Source: Ectopseudomonas alcaliphila (GTDB lineage Bacteria; Pseudomonadota; Gammaproteobacteria; Pseudomonadales; Pseudomonadaceae). Taken from it: a stretch of DNA of 64,000 nt. Within the stretch, counting starts at the first letter, position 1, and every line of letters starts with the position of its first letter. The notes under the pieces were generated by a model. That model was not told the origin of the DNA. It ran no database searches and was given only the letters and a program-made list of their open reading frames with translations. The position numbers and the translations under genes were made by a program. Shown here one piece after another: positions 37,319 through 47,560 of the stretch. Location of the stretch: positions 310,001 through 374,000 of the forward strand of contig NZ_FNAE01000004.1 of NCBI RefSeq assembly GCF_900101755.1, given 5' to 3'.

Positions 37319-38704
37319 TTATCTGCCTTCCAGCGCCCGGCCCAGCACCTCGAAGATCCGCTCATCGGCAGATTGCGCGACGTTGAAGCGCATGAACTCG
37401 CCTGCGTCTGGGGATTGGCTGAAGGCGTTGCCCGGCGCCAGTATCACGCCATCGGTTAGGCAGGCGCGGGCGATGTCAGCGGCGTCGCTGCCGGGCGGTA
37501 ACCGGCACCAGAGGAACATCCCGGCCTGAGGAACCAGCCACGGCCGGATGTCGAGCGATTCGAGCCGCACAATGGTCCTCTGCATCTGACTTGCCAGGCG
37601 TAGGCGCAGCGCTTCCAGATGTTTGCGGTAGCCGCTGTCGGTCAGGGCGATCAGCAGCGCCTCGGACGCCAGCCTGCCGCCGCCGAAGGTGGTGGCGATC
37701 TTCAGATCGGCAAGGCTTTCTATCCAGTCGCCGCGCGTGGCGATATAGCCGCAGCGCAGCGACGCGGAGATGGTCTTGGAGAAGCTGCCGATGTGGATGA
37801 CCCGCTCCAGTCCGTCGAAGGCCGCCAATCTGGGTGCAGCACTAGTCTCGAAGTCGGCGAAGATGTCGTCTTCCACGATCACCAGGTTCGAGGTGTCGGC
37901 CAGCTTCAGCAGCCGGTGCGCCGTTACGGGAGAAAGGCTCGCGCCGGTGGGATTGTGGATGCCGGAGTTGGTGATGTAGAGCCGGGGCGAGTGCTCCCGC
38001 AGCGCGGCCTCGAAGCAGGAGACATCCGGCCCGTGCGGCGTGTAGGGCACGCCCACGACCTGCACGCGGTGCGCCTTGAGCAGGGCGTGGAAGTTGAAGT
38101 AGCAGGGATCGTCCACCAGCACCTTATCGCCTGGTGACAACAGAAAGCGGCAGATCAGGTCGATCGCATGGGTTCCCGATTCGGCAAGCATGATCTGATC
38201 TGGCCGTGCATCGACGCCGATGCCGTGCAGGCGCCGCGAGAGCAGCCGGCGCAGCTCCGGATGGCCCAGCGGCGTGGCGTACTCGGTCAGTTCAGGTGTA
38301 TCGGCCCGCGCCAGTGTACGCAGGGCGCGGCGTACACCGGCCTCGTACAGCCAGTCAGCGGGCAGCCAGCCGCAACCCGGCTTGAGTACCGCAGCCTCTA
38401 TCTCCAGCGACTGGCGTGATACCCACAGCGGGTCGACCTCCCTGTCCAATCGCGGGCCAAGCTGCGTGAGCGCAAGCGGCGCGACCGGCCCGGCCACATA
38501 GAAACCCGAGCCCGGGCGCGAGGTGATGATGTTCTCGGCAGCCAGCCGTTCGTAGGCCTCGACCACTGTCGACACCGAAACCTGCATCGCCCGGGCCTGC
38601 GCCCGCACGGAAGGCAGCCGGGTGCCTGGCAGACAGGTGCGCGAGACGATCCGTGAACGGATCTCTGCCATCACCGCCTGGATTCGTGTTCCGCTTCGTG
38701 CCAT
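37319..38704 (-). CDS. MocR/PdxR-type regulator (GntR HTH fused to aminotransferase domain)
   Basis: 461 residues from ATG 38704 (MARSGTRIQAVMAE). The GntR winged helix is at about residues 1-70, with RTCLPGTRLPSVRAQ and QVSVSTVVEAYERL. A fold-type I PLP domain follows, with IVEDDIFADF, and the presumed PLP-binding Lys in GSFSKTISASLRCGY. Such proteins sense PLP, amino acids or related amines and often control an adjacent divergent gene. It is divergent from an EamA exporter 115 bases away, the most likely target. An upstream in-frame extension is spurious. Confidence 0.9.
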   Translation of the reverse strand: MARSGTRIQAVMAEIRSRIVSRTCLPGTRLPSVRAQARAMQVSVSTVVEAYERLAAENIITSRPGSGFYVAGPVAPLALTQLGPRLDREVDPLWVSRQSLEIEAAVLKPGCGWLPADWLYEAGVRRALRTLARADTPELTEYATPLGHPELRRLLSRRLHGIGVDARPDQIMLAESGTHAIDLICRFLLSPGDKVLVDDPCYFNFHALLKAHRVQVVGVPYTPHGPDVSCFEAALREHSPRLYITNSGIHNPTGASLSPVTAHRLLKLADTSNLVIVEDDIFADFETSAAPRLAAFDGLERVIHIGSFSKTISASLRCGYIATRGDWIESLADLKIATTFGGGRLASEALLIALTDSGYRKHLEALRLRLASQMQRTIVRLESLDIRPWLVPQAGMFLWCRLPPGSDAADIARACLTDGVILAPGNAFSQSPDAGEFMRFNVAQSADERIFEVLGRALEGR

Positions 38705-38819
38705 ATCGAAACCGTGCTGGATACTAATGCATAACAGTTCTTTTAAATCGTATTGGATCGTGCCTGTCTCGTAGTCTCCCGGCAAGTGTCTACTGGCACT
38801 GTTGAAGAAGGAGTCCGGA
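38705..38819. promoter_or_regulatory. Divergent control region between the MocR regulator and the EamA exporter
   Basis: 115 bases, relatively AT-rich (TACTAATGCATAACAGTTCTTTTAAATCG). TGGAT recurs at GCTGGATAC and ATTGGATCG about 40 bases apart, a spacing that might fit a MocR dimer, but the repeats are too short to assert. Both promoters must lie here. Confidence 0.45.
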
Positions 38820-39683
38820 ATGGAAAGAACAACCAGTGGCTGGATCAATGGTTTCATCGGTGTGGCGATCTTTGCCGGCTCGCTGCCTGCGACCCGCGTC
38901 GCTGTGGCCGACTTCTCGCCCGTCTTCCTCACTGGCGTTCGGGCGACCATTGCCGCGCTGCTGGGGCTGGCGCTGCTGCTGGCCTTCCGGCAGGCGCGGC
39001 CCAGCGGCTCCGATATCCCGGCGCTGGTGGTGACGGCCCTGGGCGTCGTGGTCGGGTTTCCGCTGCTGACGGCGCTGGCGCTGCAGCATGTAACCTCGGC
39101 GCACTCGATCGTGTTCGTGGGGATACTGCCGCTGTGCACCGCCATCTTTGCCGTGCTCCGCGCTGGCGAGCGCCCGCGGCCGGTGTTCTGGCTGTTCTCG
39201 TTGGCCGGTGCCAGCTTTGTTGTCGGTTATGCCGCCCAGGGAGGCATCGAGGCTTCGCTGCAGGGGGATCTGCTGATGCTGGCGGCCGTGGTGGTGTGCG
39301 GCCTGGGGTATGCCGAAGGCGCACGCTTGTCCCGTACGCTCGGTGGCTGGCAGGTGATCTGCTGGGCGCTGGTGGTGTCGCTACCGGTCATGCTGCCACT
39401 GATGATACTGAGCATGCCTCTATCACTGAGCGGGATCCGGGGGCCGGCCTGGGCCGGCCTGGCCTACGTTTCGCTGTTCAGCATGCTGATCGGCTTCGTG
39501 TTCTGGTACCGCGGCCTGGTGCAAGGCGGAATCGCGGCCGTGGGGCAACTGCAGCTGTTTCAGCCCTTCATGGGGCTGGGACTGGCGGCGCTGCTGCTGC
39601 ATGAGGCTGTCAGCTGGACGATGCTGGTAGCGACACTGGGCGCCGTGATCTGCGTGGCCGGTGCCAAGCGACACGCCGGGTGA
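38820..39683 (+). CDS. EamA-family (DMT) transporter
   Basis: 287 residues from ATG 38820, which follows GAAGGAG. Ten hydrophobic segments form two EamA repeats, beginning with INGFIGVAIFAGSLPATRVA and including VTALGVVVGFPLLTALALQH and, in the second half, GLVQGGIAAVGQLQLFQPFM. DMT exporters of this group move amino acids or other small metabolites out of the cell. Divergent from a MocR regulator that probably controls it. Substrate unknown. The pair is not between acs and pgi in P. aeruginosa, as far as I recall. Confidence 0.88.
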   Translation: MERTTSGWINGFIGVAIFAGSLPATRVAVADFSPVFLTGVRATIAALLGLALLLAFRQARPSGSDIPALVVTALGVVVGFPLLTALALQHVTSAHSIVFVGILPLCTAIFAVLRAGERPRPVFWLFSLAGASFVVGYAAQGGIEASLQGDLLMLAAVVVCGLGYAEGARLSRTLGGWQVICWALVVSLPVMLPLMILSMPLSLSGIRGPAWAGLAYVSLFSMLIGFVFWYRGLVQGGIAAVGQLQLFQPFMGLGLAALLLHEAVSWTMLVATLGAVICVAGAKRHAG

Positions 39684-39754
39684 TTGGCACCGGGGCTGCC
39701 TGCGCCCGGCCGTGAAGGCGAGCGCACGCTTGAGGGCCGGCCCCGTCCGCGCCG

Positions 39755-41419
39755 CTAGCCGCGATGCTGCGAACGGAAGTGCTCGATCAGGCCCTGGGTG
39801 GAGGCGTCACTGGCCGGCTCACTGCTGGCGCCGGTGAGGCGCTGATAGACCTCCTTACCCATTTCCTTGCCCAGTTCCACGCCCCACTGGTCGAAGGCGT
39901 TGATGCCCCAGATGGCGCTCTGCACGAACACCTTGTGCTCGTACAGCGCCACCAGCGCGCCGAGGTTGAACGGTGCGATGCGGTTCATCACCAGGATGTT
40001 GCTCGGTCGGTTGCCGGGGATCACCTTGTGCGGTGCCAGGCGCTGCACCTCGTCTTCGCTCAGCCCCTTGGCACGCAGTTCGGCTTCGGCCTCTTCGCGC
40101 GTCTTGCCCTGCATCAGCGCCTGGGCCTGCGACAGGCAGTTGGCGAACAGCCACTGGTGATGGTCGGCGAGCGGGTTGTAGCTGTTGACCGGGACGATGA
40201 AGTCCGCCGGCACCAGCAGGCGGCCCTGGTGCAGCAACTGGTGGTAGGCGTGCTGACCGTTGCAGCCGACGCCGCCCCAGATGATCGGGCCGGTGGCGAT
40301 GTCCAGCGGCGTACCGTCCTGACGCACGCTCTTGCCGTTGGACTCCATGTCCAGTTGCTGCAGGTGCTTGGTGAAATTACGCAGGTAATGGTCGTAGGGC
40401 AGAATCGCGTGGCTCTGCGCGCCCCAGAAATTGGTGTACCAGATGCCCAGCAGGGCCATCAGCACCGGCATGTTCTCGGCCAGTGGCGCCTGGGTGAAGT
40501 GCTCGTCCATGGCGTAGGCGCCGGCCAGCAGCTCCTTGAAGTTGGACACGCCGATGGCCAGGGCGATGGGCAGACCGATGGCCGACCACAGCGAATAGCG
40601 GCCGCCGACCCAGTCCCACATGGGAAAGATGTTCTCTTCGCCGATACCGAACTCGATGGCGGCCTTGCGGTTGCTGGTCACGGCGATGAAATGGCGGTGC
40701 AGTTGCTCTTCCGGGCCGCCCATGGCCAGGTACCAGTCGCGCGCGGCCAGGGTGTTCTTGAGGGTTTCCAGAGTGCCGAAGGACTTGCTGGAGACGATGA
40801 ACAGCGTGGTTTCCGGATCGAGGCGGGCAGTCAGTTCGCGGAACTCGCTGCCGTCGATATTGGCCAGGTAGTGACAGCGCACACCGCGTTGCGTGAACGG
40901 GCGCAGCGCTTCGGAAACCAGTTGCGGGCCGAGGAAGGAACCGCCAATGCCGATGTTCACCACTTCCTTGATCGGTTTTTCACTGTAGCCGCGCCACAGG
41001 CCGCTATGAATGCGACTGACCAGCTCGGTGACCTGATTCAGGACGCGATGGACCTCGGGGATGATGTCGTTGCCGTCGACCAGCAGGCGGCGGCCGATCG
41101 GGCTGCGCAGGGCCGTGTGCAGCGCGGCGCGGCCTTCCGAAGCATTGACCTGCTCACCGTTGTACAGGTTGGCGATGGACTCTTGCAGGCCGGCCTGCTC
41201 GGCCAGTTGAATAAGCAACTCGAGGCCGCGCTCATCGATCAGGTTTTTCGAGTAATCCAGCAGCAGGCCGCAGCTGTCGAGGGAAAAACGCTGGTAGCGC
41301 CTTGTGTCCGCCGCGAAGGCCTCGCGCATGCTGAAACCGGCCATCTCGGCGCGATGCTGCTGCAGGGCCTGCCAGGCGGGCAGGGTGGTGACGTCTTGAG
41401 GCTGCTGGTAATAGGCCAT
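39755..41419 (-). CDS. pgi: Glucose-6-phosphate isomerase
   Basis: Interconverts glucose-6-phosphate and fructose-6-phosphate. The 554 residues match the family. PGI signature 1 is seen as [17 protein letters not shown] and signature 2 as [20 protein letters not shown]. The phosphate-binding [12 protein letters not shown] and the [10 protein letters not shown] segment are intact. ATG 41419 follows AGGAGCTCC. It lies downstream of panC on the same strand, with a terminator between. Confidence 0.97.
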   Translation of the reverse strand: MAYYQQPQDVTTLPAWQALQQHRAEMAGFSMREAFAADTRRYQRFSLDSCGLLLDYSKNLIDERGLELLIQLAEQAGLQESIANLYNGEQVNASEGRAALHTALRSPIGRRLLVDGNDIIPEVHRVLNQVTELVSRIHSGLWRGYSEKPIKEVVNIGIGGSFLGPQLVSEALRPFTQRGVRCHYLANIDGSEFRELTARLDPETTLFIVSSKSFGTLETLKNTLAARDWYLAMGGPEEQLHRHFIAVTSNRKAAIEFGIGEENIFPMWDWVGGRYSLWSAIGLPIALAIGVSNFKELLAGAYAMDEHFTQAPLAENMPVLMALLGIWYTNFWGAQSHAILPYDHYLRNFTKHLQQLDMESNGKSVRQDGTPLDIATGPIIWGGVGCNGQHAYHQLLHQGRLLVPADFIVPVNSYNPLADHHQWLFANCLSQAQALMQGKTREEAEAELRAKGLSEDEVQRLAPHKVIPGNRPSNILVMNRIAPFNLGALVALYEHKVFVQSAIWGINAFDQWGVELGKEMGKEVYQRLTGASSEPASDASTQGLIEHFRSQHRG

Positions 41420-41444
41420 CGGAGCTCCTGATCCACAAAAGCAA

Positions 41445-41469
41445 AAGGCCCGGATCGATCCGGGCCTTT
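41445..41469 (-). terminator. Terminator between panC and pgi
   Basis: AAAGGCCCGGATC-GATCCGGGCCTTT, a perfect stem with almost no loop, followed on the minus strand by TTTTGCTTTTG. It ends the panB-panC transcript 25 bases before the pgi start. Confidence 0.85.
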
Positions 41470-41499
41470 GAGAGTGTAACCGCCTGCCTTTGCAGGCAG

Positions 41500-42357
41500 C
41501 TACTGGTGTGGCAGCTCAACCACCAGATTGTCGATCAGGCGGGTATTACCTAGCTGCGCAGCGGTCAGAATCACCAGGTGCTGGTCGTCGAGCTGTGCCG
41601 GGCGCAGATTCAGCGCGTTGCGAATCTCCAGGTAGTCGGGCACGAAACCAGCGGCACGCTGCTGCGCCTGGGTACTGTCGATAAGCCGCGGGTAGTCGCG
41701 GGCACCACGGCGCAGTTCTTCGGCAATCGTTTGCAGACCTCGATACAGCGCTGGTGCGGCGGCCCGTTGTTCGTCGCTGAGGTAGCCGTTGCGCGAGGAC
41801 AGGGCAAGGCCGTCCTCGGCGCGTTGAGTCGGCGCACCGATGATCTGGATCGGCATGTTCAGGTCCTGCACCAGCGCGCGGATCACCGCCAGTTGCTGAT
41901 AGTCCTTCTCGCCGAACACGGCCAGATCAGGCTGGACCATGTTGAACAGCTTGGTCACCACCGTCGCCACACCTTCGAAATGCCCCGGACGGCTGGCGCC
42001 GCAGAGGCCTTCGGAAACACCGGGAACGCTGACGCGGGTCTGGTCACCCATGCCGTGCGGGTAGATTTCCGCGACATCGGGGTGAAACAGCAGGTGGCAG
42101 CCGGCTGCCAGCAGTTTTTCCTGGTCGGCGGCGAGGGTACGCGGATACGTGTCCAGATCTTCACCGGCGCCGAACTGCAGAGGGTTGACGAAGATGCTGG
42201 CGACGACGAAGTCGGCGCGTTGGGCGGCGATTTCCACCAGCGACACGTGACCCGCGTGCAGATTGCCCATGGTCGGGACGAAACCGATCTGCTTGCCCTC
42301 GGCCCGTGCCTGGGCGACGGCTGCGCGCAACTCGCGCAGGGTTTTCACCGTGTTCAT
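41500..42357 (-). CDS. panC: Pantothenate synthetase
   Basis: Condenses pantoate and beta-alanine to pantothenate using ATP. 285 residues. The HIGH-like nucleotide motif is seen in [14 protein letters not shown] near residue 30, KMSKS is replaced by the family's [10 protein letters not shown], and [12 protein letters not shown] is present. ATG 42357 overlaps the panB stop by 4 bases. In P. aeruginosa panD follows panC, but here panC is followed by a terminator and pgi. Confidence 0.96.
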   Translation of the reverse strand: MNTVKTLRELRAAVAQARAEGKQIGFVPTMGNLHAGHVSLVEIAAQRADFVVASIFVNPLQFGAGEDLDTYPRTLAADQEKLLAAGCHLLFHPDVAEIYPHGMGDQTRVSVPGVSEGLCGASRPGHFEGVATVVTKLFNMVQPDLAVFGEKDYQQLAVIRALVQDLNMPIQIIGAPTQRAEDGLALSSRNGYLSDEQRAAAPALYRGLQTIAEELRRGARDYPRLIDSTQAQQRAAGFVPDYLEIRNALNLRPAQLDDQHLVILTAAQLGNTRLIDNLVVELPHQ

Positions 42358-43154
42358 GCGGAAAAACCATGTTCGGCGGCGGGGAAGCTACCGTCCTTGA
42401 CTGCCTGTACATAAGCGCTGAAAGCACCCTGAATGCTGCCTTGGCCTTCCATGAAGTTGCGCACGAACTTCGGTGCGCGGCCCGATAGCGACAGCCCGAG
42501 CATGTCGTGTTGCACCAGCACCTGGCCATCGGTGGCGCTGCCGGCGCCGATGCCTATCACCGGAATCTTCACCGCCTGGGTGATTTCTGCGGCCAGTTCG
42601 CTCGGCACGCATTCGAGCAGCAGCATGGCTGCGCCGGCTTGTTCCAGGGCCATGGCATCGGCGCGCATCTGTCGCGCCTGCGCTTCCTGACGGCCCTGCA
42701 CCTTGTAGCCGCCGAGGATGTTCACCGCTTGCGGGGTCAGACCCAGGTGCGCGCACACCGGTACGCCACGCTCCGCCAGCAGACGGATCGGCTCGGCCAG
42801 CCAGCCGGCGCCTTCCAGTTTGACCATGTGGGCGCCGGCCTGCATCAGCTTGGCGCTGTTGTTCAGGGCCTGCTCGGTGGTGGCATACGCCATGAACGGC
42901 AGGTCGGTGACGATCAGTGCGCCCTGGTTGCCGCGTTTGACGCAGGCAGTGTGGTAAGCCATTTCCTCGACGCTGACCGGCAGGGTGCTGTCGTGGCCCT
43001 GCAGGACCATGCCCAGGGAGTCGCCGACCAGCAACACGTCGACACCCGCCTGGCAGGCCGCATGGGCGTAGGTGGCGTCATAGCAGGTCAGCATGGCGAT
43101 CTTTTCACCGTTCTGCTTGAGGCTCTGCAGGGTGGTCAGGGTAACGTCAGGCAT
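42354..43154 (-). CDS. panB: 3-methyl-2-oxobutanoate hydroxymethyltransferase
   Basis: First committed step of pantothenate synthesis: ketoisovalerate to ketopantoate using methylene-THF. 266 residues. The metal and substrate regions [29 protein letters not shown] and [11 protein letters not shown] are intact, as is [18 protein letters not shown] near the C-terminus. First gene of panB-panC; translation of panC is probably coupled to it. Confidence 0.96.
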   Translation of the reverse strand: MPDVTLTTLQSLKQNGEKIAMLTCYDATYAHAACQAGVDVLLVGDSLGMVLQGHDSTLPVSVEEMAYHTACVKRGNQGALIVTDLPFMAYATTEQALNNSAKLMQAGAHMVKLEGAGWLAEPIRLLAERGVPVCAHLGLTPQAVNILGGYKVQGRQEAQARQMRADAMALEQAGAAMLLLECVPSELAAEITQAVKIPVIGIGAGSATDGQVLVQHDMLGLSLSGRAPKFVRNFMEGQGSIQGAFSAYVQAVKDGSFPAAEHGFSA

Positions 43155-43355
43155 TTCAAAGGTCCTCGCTCAGGCTCGGTATACCGCTTCTATCTGGCTG
43201 CAATCCGGCCTGGATTGGCATCAAAGGTGCGCCCGGCGCAGGGCGACGGGACGCCTATAGTCCTGATGGGGGGGCGTGAAGTCAATTGCAGGTGTTACCG
43301 CTCTGTTACTGGCGTTACCGCCAATGCGCGGTATGTCGGGTTGCGCAAGGGACCG

Positions 43356-43418
43356 CCCTGTGGGAGGCGCTTTGGCGGCGCGCCTGTCGGGGCGCGGCTC
43401 AAGCCCCTCCCGCAGAGG
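43356..43418. repeat. REP-like imperfect palindrome between folK and panB
   Basis: The ends CCTGTGGGAGG and CCTCCCGCAGAGG are near complements, with GCGCTTTGGCGGCGCGCC and GGGGCGCGGCTCAAGCCCC inside. This GTGGGAGG...CCTCCC layout is typical of Pseudomonas REP elements (memory). The rest of the 270-base folK-panB gap holds only AT/GC-mixed sequence without a recognisable gene. Confidence 0.6.
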
Positions 43419-43427
43419 CCGGCTGGG

Positions 43428-43916
43428 CTACTCGGCCAGGCGTTCCAGCCCGGTAAAGGGGCAGGTTTCCAGCAATGCATCGAGGCTGCGACCGTCCGGC
43501 AGTTGCAGCTCGGCGGCCAGTTCGGCCAGTGGATAGAGCACGAAGGGGCGTGCCTGCATGTGGTAGTGCGGGACGGTCAGACGCTCATCGTCGATCAGAC
43601 GCTGACCGAACAGCAGGATGTCCAGATCCAGTGTGCGCGGCCCCCAGCGCTCGGCCTTGCGCACGCGGCCTTGCTCCTGCTCGATGCGTTGCAGCCCATC
43701 GAGCAGCTGCCAGGGCTCCAGCTCGGTATCCAGCGCCGCCACGGCGTTGACGTAGCGCGGTTGATCAGTCGGGCCAAGGGGGTCGCTGCTGTAGAACGAC
43801 GAATGCGCCTGCAATTGGCTGTGCGGCAACTGCGCGATGGCATGCAAGGCCGCGCGCAGCTGTTGCAGCGGTTCGGCAAGGTTGCTGCCAAGACCGATAT
43901 AAACCCGCTCCATCAT
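43428..43916 (-). CDS. folK: 6-hydroxymethyl-7,8-dihydropterin pyrophosphokinase (HPPK)
   Basis: Transfers pyrophosphate from ATP to the pterin ahead of FolP. 162 residues. It starts MERVYIGLGSNLAEP (preceded by one Met), and the HPPK signature WGPRTLDLDILLFG near residue 90 supplies the metal-binding Asp residues. ATG 43916 overlaps the pcnB stop by 4 bases, so pcnB-folK is one unit. Confidence 0.96.
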   Translation of the reverse strand: MMERVYIGLGSNLAEPLQQLRAALHAIAQLPHSQLQAHSSFYSSDPLGPTDQPRYVNAVAALDTELEPWQLLDGLQRIEQEQGRVRKAERWGPRTLDLDILLFGQRLIDDERLTVPHYHMQARPFVLYPLAELAAELQLPDGRSLDALLETCPFTGLERLAE

Positions 43917-45304
43917 TCGCCGCTGCTTTCGTCGCTGCGCTTACGGCGATTGTTGCTGCGGCGACGTTTGCGTGGCGCGTTGCCGGTGCTTTCGCCTTTG
44001 CCGGCGAGGTCGCGAATCATCTGCCGACGCTCGCTGTCGTTGGCGTCCTGATAGTCCGTCCACCATTCGCCCAGGCCACCGGTGTCTTCCCCGGCCAGTT
44101 CGCGCAGCAGGAGGAAGTCGTAGCCGGCGCGGAAACGCGGGTTTTCCAGCAACAGGTCGGCGCGTTTACCGCTGCGGCGCGGCAGGCGTTCCTGCATGTC
44201 CCAGATCTCGCGAATCGGGATGGTGAAACGCTTGGGTACGGCAATGCGCTGGCACTGCTCGGCGATCAGCTCATGGGCGGCTTCCTGCATGGCCGGAATC
44301 GGCGGCATGCCCTTGTTCTGCAGTTGCAGCACCCGGGCCGGCAGCGCAGGCCACAGTAGCGCAGCGAAGAGGAAGGCCGGCGTGACCGACTTGCCATCGT
44401 GGATGCGGTCGTCGGTGTTGATCAGCGCCTGACGAATCAGCTTCTCGGTGTACTGCGGATTCTGCTTGAGCGCTGCGCCGCTGGCCGGGAACAGCTGGGC
44501 GAACAGGTCGTGCTCGAGCAGCAGGTCGAAGGTGTATTCGGCGTAACCGGCGAGGAACAGCTTGAGCACTTCGTCGAACAGACGCGCCGAGGGAATGTCG
44601 CGCAGCATCGGCGCCAGACGGCGAATCGGCGCGGCGCTGTGCTTCTCGATCTCGAAGTCGAGCTTGGCGGCGAAACGCACCGCACGCAGCATGCGCACCG
44701 GGTCTTCCAGGTAACGCTGTTCCGGGTCACCGATCAGGCGCACCAGATGGTTGCGCACATCGTGCATGCCACGGGCGTAGTCGAGGATATGTTCCTGGGT
44801 CGGATCGTAGTACAGCGCATTGATGGTGAAGTCGCGGCGCTGGGCATCGTCTTCCAGGGTGCCGTAGACGTTGTCGCGCAGAATGCGGCCGCTCTCGTGG
44901 CGAGACGCCAGATTGCTGTTTTCTTCCTCGTCACCCTGAGGGTGATTGGCGCGGAAGGTGGCCACTTCGATGATCTCGCGACCAAAATGCACGTGTACCA
45001 GCTTGAAGCGGCGGCCGATCACCCGTGCGTTACGGAATTCGGCACGCACCTGCTCGGGCGTGGCGCTGGTGGCCACGTCGAAATCCTTGGGGTCGATATC
45101 CAGCAACAGGTCGCGTACGCAGCCGCCGACCAGATAGGCCTGGTAGCCGGCCTTCTGCAGGCGCTCGACCACGCTGATGGCGTGACGGCTGATCTCGTTG
45201 CGTTTGAGCGGGTGTTGACTACTGCTCAGCACTTCGGGAGTGCTGCGTGGGCGTGGGGCACGGCGCAGAGGTGAGTGGAAAGATTTGAACAGCTTTTTCA
45301 GCAT
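43913..45304 (-). CDS. pcnB: Poly(A) polymerase I
   Basis: Adds 3' poly(A) tails that speed RNA decay. ATG 45304 (MLKKLFKSFHSP) gives 463 residues; a GTG three codons upstream is the alternative. The nucleotidyltransferase core has LVGGCVRDLLLDI and the catalytic DFDVAT (PKDFDVATSATP). The RRDFTINAL and GDPEQRYLEDPVRMLR motifs of class II polymerases are intact. The C-terminus is very basic (RKRRRSNNRRKR), likely for RNA binding. Downstream of crcZ, as in P. aeruginosa. Confidence 0.96.
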   Translation of the reverse strand: MLKKLFKSFHSPLRRAPRPRSTPEVLSSSQHPLKRNEISRHAISVVERLQKAGYQAYLVGGCVRDLLLDIDPKDFDVATSATPEQVRAEFRNARVIGRRFKLVHVHFGREIIEVATFRANHPQGDEEENSNLASRHESGRILRDNVYGTLEDDAQRRDFTINALYYDPTQEHILDYARGMHDVRNHLVRLIGDPEQRYLEDPVRMLRAVRFAAKLDFEIEKHSAAPIRRLAPMLRDIPSARLFDEVLKLFLAGYAEYTFDLLLEHDLFAQLFPASGAALKQNPQYTEKLIRQALINTDDRIHDGKSVTPAFLFAALLWPALPARVLQLQNKGMPPIPAMQEAAHELIAEQCQRIAVPKRFTIPIREIWDMQERLPRRSGKRADLLLENPRFRAGYDFLLLRELAGEDTGGLGEWWTDYQDANDSERRQMIRDLAGKGESTGNAPRKRRRSNNRRKRSDESSGE

Positions 45305-45517
45305 GGGATGCACTGTTTGGAGTAGTGGCCGGCCTGCTGCGCATGCGCTTGAAAATCGAATTGCGTGGGCATCACGGCGTTAAAGGCAGTTTGCTTCGGC
45401 AAGGTTTTTCAACTGCATGCGAAACGATGACCGCATGATTGCTGCGGATTCTAGCATCGTGTCGGGAGAAGGTGTGTAGAAGGGCGGCAGGCGGGGATCC
45501 GGGGAGCGGAAGCTACT

Positions 45518-45878
45518 GGGGGAGCCGAAGCTCCCCCCTAAATTGGTGCGTGCTCTGTTTTTATTGTTATTGAGGGCCTGTTGTTTTTGTTGTTCGGCCC
45601 TTCCCGGTTTGCCGTGGCTTACCGGGTGCTCCCCAGAGAGGGGAGCCAATAGCAAACGGATTTCTTTGGACGCTGATGCTGCCTTAATCAACCAGTTCCG
45701 GCGCTGCCTCGAGGCAGTTTTATTGTTCTCAGTCTGGTCGCTGGGGCGAACCCCTTGCGGCAACTCCTCTCCAAAAGAATCAGTTAGCTGCGCCTCCGTA
45801 CCTTGTTGTTTTTGTTGTTCTGGAGTCGTTACGTCTTGTTCTTATTGTGTAGGGCATTGCTTGTTATTGTTGTTGTGC
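45518..45878 (-). ncRNA. crcZ: CrcZ small RNA (Hfq/Crc-titrating)
   Basis: Read on the minus strand, the RNA begins GCACAACAACAATAACAAGC, the same start I recall for P. aeruginosa CrcZ, 10-12 bases after a sigma-54 promoter. It carries at least five A-rich CA motifs of AAnAAnAA type (complements at 45861-45877, 45803-45819, about 45719-45727, 45581-45594 and 45555-45572), which bind Hfq/Crc and relieve carbon catabolite repression. The 3' end is set at the hairpin GGGGAGCTTCGGCTCCCC (45518-45537); there is no T-run, so the end is approximate and the RNA may be nearer 400 bases. Position between cbrB and pcnB is conserved. Confidence 0.88.
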
Positions 45879-45887
45879 CAGAGATAA

Positions 45888-45903
45888 AGCAGATGCCGTG
45901 CCA
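45888..45903 (-). promoter_or_regulatory. Sigma-54 promoter of crcZ
   Basis: On the minus strand: TGGCACGGCATCTGCT against TGGCACGNNNNTTGCW, a single mismatch. The distance to the predicted RNA start is correct for -24/-12. Activated by CbrB in characterised Pseudomonas. Confidence 0.88.
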
Positions 45904-45964
45904 GTTTTTACGATTCCTTGTAAATCAAGGTCTTGCGGCATTCAAGGGGGTTCGGTGTGGGAGG

Positions 45965-45999
45965 AAAAGGTCGGGTTTTCGTTACCGATAGACCCGGCC
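45965..45999 (-). terminator. Terminator of cbrB
   Basis: On the minus strand AGGCCGGGT and ACCCGACCT (one mismatch) enclose a 15-base loop and are followed by TTTTCC. It lies 75 bases after the cbrB stop and before the crcZ promoter. Confidence 0.55.
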
Positions 46000-46000
46000 T

Positions 46001-46028
46001 TTGTTACGAGATATTGAAACGGTAACAA
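46001..46028 (-). promoter_or_regulatory. CbrB-type upstream activating site for crcZ
   Basis: TTGTTAC-N14-GTAACAA, a perfect inverted repeat about 100 bases upstream of the crcZ -24/-12 promoter. It fits the TGTTAC-N14-GTAACA site I recall for CbrB. A further GTTAC half-site lies at 45981-45985. The distance suits a DNA-looping enhancer-binding protein. The site overlaps the cbrB 3' untranslated end. Confidence 0.75.
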
Positions 46029-46073
46029 CCTGTGGAACCCGTGTGCGGGCAGGTTGTCACCGATGGCGTGGCG

Positions 46074-47507
<1,434 letters not shown>

Positions 47508-47560
47508 CAATTCGGTCTCTCGACGGTCACGGAGGTGCCGTTGGCAGCCTCTCTCGCTGT

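Noticed and set aside
45543..45887. A 114-codon plus-strand frame in the cbrB-pcnB gap
   Set aside because: It is antisense to CrcZ; its Leu/Phe/Cys runs come from the complement of the RNA's CA motifs.
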